Source: Isoetes taiwanensis
Taxonomy: Eukaryota; Streptophyta; Lycopodiopsida; Isoetales; Isoetaceae
Assembly (NCBI GenBank): GCA_021234155.1
Contig: JAJEKV010000002.1
Location: forward strand, 35,446,128 to 35,510,127
DNA: 64,000 bases
Direction: 5' to 3'
Shown: positions 57,801 through 64,000 of the stretch, one piece after another
Position numbering within the stretch: the stretch's first letter is position 1
Layout of the letters: each line of letters begins with the position of its first letter
Notes under the pieces: generated by a model
Told to the model about the DNA's origin: nothing
Databases searched by the model: none
Seen by the model: only the letters and a program-made list of their open reading frames with translations
Position numbers and translations under genes: made by a program

Positions 57801-59080
57801 TGCGCGCATAGCACCACAAGAAGTCCGTTACTATGTTGCTATGCGCGCATAGGAAGACACTTTGAACTTTCGTCTTCTTGTTTGTACTAAAGCTGTGTTC
57901 TGTGGTTTTAGAAAAAGAAGGACCCGATGCCGCCAGGGTTTCTTAACATGGTTAGACTTGCTAAGGAAGAGCGCGCCAAGCTTAAGAAGAAGGAAGAAGC
58001 TGAGCAAAGTTTTGTACCAACAGAATTTGAAAGGTTTGACATGTTTGGCCAGAATTGTTTATACCAGATATATCATGGAAATTGTGTCAAACTTGACCAT
58101 ACGTTGAAACCTGGCAATTATTCGTTATGTATTGCTGATATTCCTTATGGGTTCAAGCTACCTGATAGTCGTGGAGATGATTCTCCATTTACTTATGCTG
58201 AATTTGATTCTTTCTTGAGACGTTTCGCCAAAATAAATACTGCACCACTTTGGAGGATAGTAGTTTTTCATTCAAGTAATCAGGCAGGTATGGTACAAGC
58301 TGCAATGAGACAGCACTGCAAAGCTGGTTACGAGCCAGCCATTTGGTAAGTTATTTCTTTTTGCTATGCGCGCATAGCACACAATAACTCATTGGTTGCG
58401 GTTGCAGGTTGAAGACGAATGTAAGAGAAAATGGCGGTGGTGCAAGGCTTGTAAATGTTTGGGAACAGATGCACATTGGTTACCACAACATTGGTGGGCA
58501 GAGAAGCATTTTGCATTATAATACTGCTGGCATGGACTTGCGTAATGCGTTTCAATTTCCAGCAGTCATTCAGAAATTAACAGACCCAGTACACCAGGGT
58601 TGTATAGTCAATCCTTATCAGAAGCCTCAACAGCTCATTAATACCCTTTTAGAGATGTTTTCACAGCCAGGTGACTGGGTCGTCGATGCCTTCTCAGGGT
58701 CAGGGACCACCTTGGTTTGTGCTTTAAAAAAGGATCGCAACTGCCTTGCAATTGATTTCGATAAGGATTCTGTGGTATATATAAAATCCAGAATAAGTTC
58801 TCTGCACAGCCTGCCAGATGAAAAGCAGGAGGTTGGCCTTAAGGATAAGGATGGTAATCCCGCAGCTTCAAGCTCAGAGCCTTTGCCGCCACTCATCGGG
58901 AACACCAACGATCCGGCCGAGTTCGTCGAGCTTGTTCCTGTGGAAGAGATTCAAAAGGTTGTGGAAGAGAAGGATGCCTCAGATACTGAGGAAGTTAATC
59001 CTGATAGCTCTACTAAGGTTCTCCCTCCTCCAGATTCTGATGATGAACTTCCTCACAAGGAACCTCCTCTTGATATATAA
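54887..59080 (+). CDS. ParB-like domain/beta-class DNA methyltransferase fusion, multi-exon
   Basis: Probable exons: 54887-54900, 55453-55900, 55975-~56290, ~56350-57000, 57090-57325, 57393-57531, 57912-58346 and 58408-59080. Most have clear GTAAG/GTACGT donors and CAG/TAG acceptors, giving roughly 950-980 residues. The N-terminus is basic (SKKRNLGRG). A ParB-like region at 56540-56830 shows ICIVDPSQC, then YFVLGGTHSFKARRQL and EAKLLAMSHNVDNEYRMS. A CxxC block follows (DCALCQQQLMVHLNC). The methyltransferase has motif IV DIPYGF first (58137) and motif I DAFSGSGTT later (58685), after NPYQKPQQLI; this order is the beta class that makes N4-methylcytosine or N6-methyladenine. The tail is acidic. 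One-base shifts near 56230, 56540 and 57393 interrupt the reading; they may be sequencing errors. Bacterial and phage proteins join the same two domains, but introns show long residence in a eukaryote. Confidence 0.85.
55080..55411. repeat. Palindrome array 2 (7 copies, exact 41-bp period, plus one)
   Basis: Copies start at 55080, 55121, 55162, 55203, 55244, 55285 and 55326; an eighth at 55398 is out of register. The spacer (acacaaagctttttt...) contains AAGCTT inverted pairs and is unrelated to that of array 1. The array lies in intron 1 of the methyltransferase gene. Confidence 0.96.
57532..57911 (+). repeat. Methyltransferase intron with three palindrome pairs
   Basis: An intron (GTAAAA...TTTTAG) holding three ~114-bp repeats. 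Each contains two palindromes exactly 41 bp apart: 57570/57611, 57685/57726 and 57798/57839. The 27-bp spacer (cactacaagaagtccgttac...) is again different from those in the other arrays. Confidence 0.93.
58365..58378. repeat. Single palindrome in the last intron
   Basis: CTATGCGCGCATAG in the 61-bp intron between the two methyltransferase exons (58347-58407). A degenerate single copy also lies in the 57001-57089 intron (ccatgcgcacatag, 57032). Confidence 0.95.
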
Positions 59081-59368
59081 TGTGTGCTAAAAAAATGAAA
59101 TTTTTTTATGTGCCTATATTATTGTATTACATTATTGAAATATAACTTTGTTGTCTATGCGCGCATAGACTTCCTTCCTTCCCTTTGTATTTTGTTTCGT
59201 AAGAAAGTGCATTTTCTTAGTGTGTCTTAACACAAAATCTGTCGCCCGCTTTTAAAATGGCCATATTTGGAATGCAACTTTTTATTTTTGATAGTTGTTT
59301 TTTTTTTTAATGGTCAAAACTGCCGAATTTACGTTTTTTGGAAAAAGGAATCTGTAATTGCACCACAG
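59081..59368. other. Right subterminal region
   Basis: 3' flank of the methyltransferase gene, with one palindrome (59155-59168) and AT-rich DNA up to the right TIR. No ORF is supported. Confidence 0.75.
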
Positions 59369-59398
59369 GTCATTAGTGCGTTTGCACCGTCACCTTGT
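59369..59398. repeat. Right terminal inverted repeat
   Basis: Exact reverse complement of 50619-50648 and followed by the TATCAA target duplication. Gag of the host element resumes in frame (RYQ then PAPSSTPPL). Confidence 0.97.
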
Positions 59399-60794
59399 TA
59401 TCAACCAGCTCCTTCGTCAACTCCTCCTCTGGATCAACAAGCTCAGGAAGAAATTTACCAAGCTCTCAATCCTCTCCAACCGTCCAACTGGGTTGGTTTG
59501 GTCTCACGTCAGACCAGGGCTTCCCGCCCCTTGACCATCATTCCTAATGATACATAACCCGCCTTTGCAGTCGACACGATCCCTCATTAAGAAAGTAAAA
59601 AGGTCCATTTTTCTCCTGCTTTGGATACTCTTATGCCTCATGTCATGCCGAAGGTACGCCAGAGCATTCTTAACCTCATGCAAGCTGCAGAAGGGCGCAC
59701 GCTTGCTAATGTACACGCCACCACACGCGCTCAGCAACGTCATGAGACCACTCCGTCCTCTCACAACCCACGCTCTCAGCAATATCCTAACATTGCTGCA
59801 GAGGTGGAGCTTCTCCAAGAAGTTGCTGCTCAGTTACCTACAACTCCTGCTCCCTTGGATCCTGCAGATCCGTTTTCTCATGTTCCCTTGGAACTCCAGG
59901 AAGAACTGGCAAAAATCAAGATTCCGCTGAGTCTAGCCACCATTTTGAAACTCTGTCCTGCTCTCAAGGACCAGCTACCCCTTCCCACTGTTCTGGTTGG
60001 GGCAGTGGCTACCTCAACACCCACGGTGCATGCCACAGTGGGCAATCACCAAGTCAATCATGTACGCTGTCAATCTCATTACGGCAGGCCTTTTCTCCGT
60101 CAGGCAAAAAGTATTCATTATTGGGCCACGGACCAGCTCGTCATTACCGATGATCATCTCAATGCTACCATGGATTTGGAAACTGGCAAGATCATCTCTG
60201 TTGAACATGCTGAACCTTCTCTCTCAGACACCGATTCTGAAGAAGCCCAGAATATCTACCATGTTCAGGCTCCACCTGCGAGTCTGCCTCTTTCATCCTA
60301 CCCTGAATATGCTGATCCTTGGGGTGAGATGACTCTGGATCAGGATCAGGCTGTGGCTGCGCTGCTCGACCCTTACCTGGCTCCTTGCAATCGCATCCAA
60401 AGATTTGACCATTTTTCCGACACTGTACTTCCTCCAGAAACGGTGGACGTCCATGCCGTCATGAAGCAACCACTGCTAGATGACGCTCAGCAACCGCTTT
60501 TCTTCACAACACAAAATGCAGCTCATCCGTCATGTTTCAACCTCCTGCTCACTTGTTCAAGACACGGAAGTTGTTCCACACATTCAGATTGCAGAGGTGG
60601 AGATTGTGGACGTTGGCAACAATCAGCTTGTCCGCCTTGCTGCACATCTCCCGACCACCTATCGCGCACACACCCTCACGTTGTTCAAAAAATTCAAACA
60701 CATTTTTGCCTGGAGCTATAAAGATCTTCGGGGTATCAACAAAGACTTGGGGGAACTCACCATTCCTACCAAACCAGATGCACATCCTGTCTAG
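59399..60794 (+). pseudogene. Tat-like element Gag end and pre-RT region
   Basis: Gag resumes after the transposon (QPAPSSTPPLDQQAQEEIY). In-frame stops at 59555 and about 59585 break it, but the same frame goes on (ALDTLMPHVMPKVRQSIL) to 60721. The conserved KIPLSLATILKLCPALKDQL lies at about 59915-59975. I do not find a D(S/T)G protease motif, so the protease is missing or unrecognisable. In another frame, 60480-60794 encodes HIFAWSYKDLRGI, the usual lead-in to Tat/Athila reverse transcriptase, ending at a TAG (60792-60794) where a Gln codon is expected. Confidence 0.75.
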
Positions 60795-61470
60795 CAACGA
60801 CAGTACCGGCTCAATCCCAATTACCGTGACCGTGTCAAGGCCGAAATTGATAAACTCCTAGCTGCTGGCTTGATTTATGAGGTCAAACATTCTGAATGGG
60901 TTAGCCCCATCGTCATTGCTCTCAAACACAACGGTAAGATCCGTGTTTGCGTGGACTATCGCAAACTCAATCAGGCCACGGAGCGTGATCACTTCCCGCT
61001 TCCCTTCACAGACCAGGTTCTGGAAGAGGTTGCTGGTCATGAAATGTACTCCTTCATGGATGGTTTCTCAGGCTACAATGAAATTTCAATCAAAGAGACA
61101 GATCAACTCAAGACTACCTTTACCACCCCGTGGGGCACTTTTGCCTACAAGGTGGTTCCTTTTGGTTTATCCAACTCTCCATCCACGTTTCAACGCATCA
61201 TGCTCTCGGTTTTTCACGATTATATGAAGGAGAAACCCTTTCTCCAGATCTTTCAAGATGACTTTTCAGCCTACAGTTCCATGGATGATCACCTGGACAA
61301 GTTAGAGCTCGTCTTTCAGAAATGTGATGAGTCTGGTATTAGTCTAAATCCTGAGAAATGCACCTTCTGCGTCACCTCTGGTGTTCTGTTAGGTCATGTG
61401 GTCAGTAAAGAAGGTATCACCACGGATCTTGCTAAAATCAGTTGTGTGCTTAAGGCTCAAGCACAAAGAG
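60795..61470 (+). pseudogene. Tat-like reverse transcriptase
   Basis: Begins QRQYRLNPNYRDRVKAEIDK directly after the TAG. The domain is nearly complete: LLAAGLIYEVKHSEWVSPIV, then KIRVCVDYRKLNQAT, MDGFSGYNEI (palm aspartate), VVPFGLSNSPSTFQRIM, the catalytic FLQIFQDDFSAYS (FxDD intact) and LNPEKCTFCV with LLGHVVSKEGI. A frameshift near 61465 (between LAKI and the next block) moves into the RNase H frame. It uses the element RNA as template for the DNA copy. Confidence 0.92.
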
Positions 61471-63408
61471 ACACGTTCTTTCCTGGGCAAGGTCAATTAC
61501 TATTCCACCTTCATTCTTGGACTTGCAGCTATTGCTGATCCCATTCATAAACTCACGGGTGATGAATCCACCTGGGCTTGGAATTCCCAGGCAGATGCTG
61601 CTTTCCAACAGTTGAAGCTCTTGCTTCCTCAGGCCCCCGTGCTTGTTCCGCCTCAATGGGACAAGCCCTTCCATGTTCATGTCGATGTCTCCGCGTTTGC
61701 TATTGGTGTTGTTCTCTCTCAAGCATATGACGCGCACACAGATAAACCCAACCGTTATGCCAGCAGAAAACTCAATCCTGTTGAGCGCAACTACTCTGCC
61801 ACCGAAAGGGAGGCCTTGGGTTTAATTTTTTGTGTCCAACGCTTCCGTTATTATTTGTTGGGCAGTCAGATCAAGTTCTTTGTTGATCATCAGGCTCTTC
61901 TCTATTTGATCAACAAGTCCACGCCCACGGGCAGGATTGCTCGTTGGGTCCTTCTTTTGCAAGAATTCGCTCCTTTTGAAATCGTTCATAAAGCTGGCAA
62001 ATCTCATGTTGTCCCAGATTATCTCTCACGCATCCACACAGATGATCCCTCCACGGGTGTTTCAGATGCCTTTCCTGACGCACAGCTGTTTTTGATCACG
62101 GCCACGCCCCATTGGTTCCATAACTTTCAGCAGTATCTTCTCACCGGTGCTCTTCCCTCAGAAGATCCCACGCTTTCTCCTGAAAAACTTCGATCCCGCC
62201 AAAGTCAGTTTCTCCGTGAGGTCCATGACTACACCATGGTTGCGGGCCATCTGTATAAACGCGGCAAGGATATGGTCCTCAGACGCTGTGTTCTTCCTCA
62301 TGAAGTGCCCCATATCGTTCGACAAGCCCATGAGGGGCTTGGTGGTGGTCATTTCCACGGTGACACCACGGCACGCAAAATCCTTCTCGCAGGCTATTTC
62401 TGGCCCACGCTCTTCAAGGATGCCCACGCTCACGCCCGCACGTGTGATGTCTGTCAGCGTGTGGGTCGGCCCACGGCCCGTGACGCACTCCCGTTGACGC
62501 CGGTCGCCACGCCACTTCCCTTCAGCAAATGGGGAATGGACTTTGTGCCCGCTACATTTTGGTCATCACTGATTACGCTACCAAATGGGCTGAGGCTTGT
62601 GCACTTCCAGACAATACTGCAGCCAGCACCGCCAAGGTTCTGTACACACATCATCACGCATTTTGGCTGTCCCACGGAACTGGTCAGTGATCGTGGAGTT
62701 CATTTCGTTAATCATGCCATCAAGGAGCTGACGGATTATTTGCACATACATCACCGCAAAAGCACACCTTACTATCCTCAAGGGAATGGTTTGGCTGAAA
62801 GCACAAACAAGACTCTCATCACTATTCTGAAGAAAATCTGTGATGCCCCTCGCACGGATTGGCACGAAAAGTTACCTACTGTTCTTTGGGCTTACAACTG
62901 CTATTTCAAGATTGCTACTGGTCATACTCCTTTTAAGTTGGTTTATGGTCAAGAAGCTTTGATGCCGTTTGAATATGTTCTTCCGACACTTCGTTTCCAA
63001 CTTGCTACCACATGTAATCCACCTGCAGCTCTTCAAGAACGAGTTTACCAACTTGAACAATTGGATGAACTTAGGCGAGATGCTTATATTCGGGTTCTTC
63101 ATGGCCAACAGTTGCGGAAATCCTTGCATGACAAACATCTGAAGACCAAAACTTTTAAAGAAGGTGATTTGATTTTGCTTTATGATTCTCGTTACAAAAA
63201 TTTTCCAGGCAAGTTAAAATTCAGGTGGCTTGGTCCTTATCAAATTATTCAAGTTGTTCAACCCAGTGTTTTCAAGCTGGCCGAGTTAGATGGCACTCCA
63301 TTACCTACACTAGTTAATGGTTTTCGCCTAAAACAATTTCATACAGAAGATACAAGCGTTCATACACATGATCCACGACAACATTCCAACTCCACAGATA
63401 GTGACTAA
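61471..63408 (+). pseudogene. Tat-like RNase H and integrase, no chromodomain
   Basis: The connection region (TRSFLGKVNYYSTFI, FLGxxxYY type) leads into RNase H (FHVHVDVSAFAIGVVL, ATEREALGLIF, FFVDHQALLYL). The integrase has an HHCC finger (HEGLGGGHFHGD...CDVCQR). The core carries WGMDF, the second Asp in LVSDRGVHF and the Glu in GNGLAESTNKT. Between 62545 and 62640 two opposite indels change about 30 residues (YILVITDYATKWAEA is readable in the other frame). The C-terminus ends FRWLGPYQIIQVV and LVNGFRLKQFH, the GPY/F-like module, with no chromodomain before the stop at 63406-63408. Confidence 0.92.
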
Positions 63409-64000
63409 GCGGCATATTTATATTATATTAGTGGCGAAATACAAAAGGTGGGAATTGCCCATATACATCCGCTATGGACAGAGCCCTATTTACAAAATCC
63501 TAAGTTAAAAGACCCCTACTCCGGGTTTGGAGCAGAGGTAATGCGAAGCACCAGGTAACGGCAGTGCTCAGGCTCCCAGCGCAGATGAATTACCACCTCA
63601 ATGGGGGTAGTCTTGGGGTTAAGGTGCTCCGCCATTGCGCCACACCAGCCGTCCATCCGGATGCCGCGGTTGCGACATTTCCAGAGATCCATCGCGTTCA
63701 TCTTACAAGTGATCCATTCCTGGCAACTCGTCGGCATAGTACATTTATCATCCATGCTCATGAACTGGTGTCTCAGCTTCGACCACTGCTCGTCTTATAT
63801 AGCCCAACTGCTTGGAGCTCTGCCGACGTGGACCAATCACAACATTGCTAACGTGGTTGCAATGCAAGGCTCTTTCTAAATGCAGAATTTTTTCCCGCCG
63901 TATATCTTGCCATGGTCCTGTCTGACACATTCTTCTTTATGATATCTCACTTCAAGTTGCCAGCATTAAATGACATTCCTTCCGTTCATGCCCGTCGGAC
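63409..64000. other. Downstream part of the Tat-like element, no gene recognised
   Basis: A purine run (aaaaggtggga, about 63442-63452) could be a polypurine tract. The following sequence does not match the 5' LTR start (TGTTAGTCCTG), so the 3' LTR is farther on or replaced. Short ORFs on both strands at 63516-63879 overlap each other and look non-coding. Confidence 0.5.

Larger units (their letters stand above)
50619..59398. mobile_element. DNA transposon with ParB-methyltransferase and phased palindromes
   Basis: An 8780-bp element. Perfect 30-bp terminal inverted repeats begin acaaggtgacggtgcaaacg (50619-50648 and 59369-59398), and the flanking target duplication is TATCAA (50613-50618 and 59399-59404). 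It carries two divergent multi-exon genes: a putative transposase on the minus strand (54342-51094) and a ParB-like/DNA methyltransferase protein on the plus strand (54887-59080). About 28 palindromes of the type CTATGCGCGCATAG occur only in non-coding parts. It does not match a superfamily that I can name with certainty; the 6-bp target site and the DUF7869-like transposase are the best clues. Confidence 0.93.
35766..64000 (+). mobile_element. Ty3/gypsy Tat-like element carrying two nested insertions (runs off window)
   Basis: The element consists of a 5' LTR at 35766-36916, a tRNA-Asp-like primer site at 36918, gag from 36964, and pol to 63408. Gag is split by the chromovirus at 37318-49344 and again by the DNA transposon at 50619-59398. 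Removing both insertions with one copy of each target duplication restores one continuous gag frame. Pol lacks a chromodomain, and the pre-RT segment reads FAWSYKDLRGI, as in Tat/Athila-type elements. Several nonsense and frameshift changes are present. The 3' LTR is not seen before the window ends. Confidence 0.85.

Noticed and set aside
63516-63879. Overlapping ORFs on both strands near the window end
   Set aside because: Several frames are open together, none is longer than 95 codons and none has a recognised motif.
63442-64000. 3' LTR of the Tat-like element
   Set aside because: A purine tract is present, but the following sequence does not match the 5' LTR start, so I cannot place the LTR within the window.

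Overview
The window is nuclear DNA of a land plant and consists almost entirely of mobile elements nested in one another. Plant features are the L1-type LINE ORF1 (DUF4283-like), Ty3/gypsy chromoviruses primed by initiator tRNA-Met, a second Ty3/gypsy element with a tRNA-Asp-like primer site, and telo-box/TATA promoters. The size and depth of nesting suggest a large repeat-rich genome; a seed-free plant such as a fern or lycophyte is possible but unproven. I found no complete ordinary host gene.

Layout. 1-3.9 kb is AT-rich with no confident gene. 4.0-9.5 kb is a decayed plus-strand chromovirus (accessory ORF joined to integrase and chromodomain, then an LTR) interrupted by a 5'-truncated LINE. 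9.5-12.3 kb is a minus-strand L1-like LINE whose 3' part is missing. 13.5-16.4 kb is a 1.5 kb pyrimidine tract followed by short palindromic repeats and an array that flips orientation. 17.1-21.4 kb is another minus-strand LINE. 21.7-35.0 kb is a LINE region whose ~6.3 kb core is tandemly duplicated. A degenerate chromovirus LTR follows to 35.77 kb.

35.77 kb to the end of the window is one Ty3/gypsy (Tat-like) element carrying two insertions, each with a readable target-site duplication. The first (37318-49344, minus, TSD ATCCC) is a chromovirus with paired LTRs. Besides gag-pol and a chromodomain it encodes a histone H3-like protein: the H3 N-terminus ARTKQTARK, a ~290-residue charged and proline-rich insertion, and a complete C-terminal H3 histone fold. 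This ORF has its own TATA box and telo-boxes. The second insertion (50619-59398, TSD TATCAA, 30-bp perfect terminal inverted repeats) is a DNA transposon with two divergent genes. One is a putative RNase-H-fold (DUF7869-like) transposase with a chromatin-reader-like C-terminus. The other is a multi-exon protein joining a ParB-like domain to a beta-class (N4/N6) DNA amino-methyltransferase.

The DNA transposon also carries about 28 copies of the palindrome CTATGCGCGCATAG. Most are set exactly 41 bp apart, in several separate arrays whose 27-bp spacers are unrelated in sequence. The ParB-like domain, the methyltransferase and the phased palindromes look like one self-marking or self-binding system, although that functional link is inference.

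Many ORFs are split by single-base indels, and the two tandem copies differ mainly by tiny indels around CTG/CAG-like sites. Part of the decay may therefore be sequencing error.
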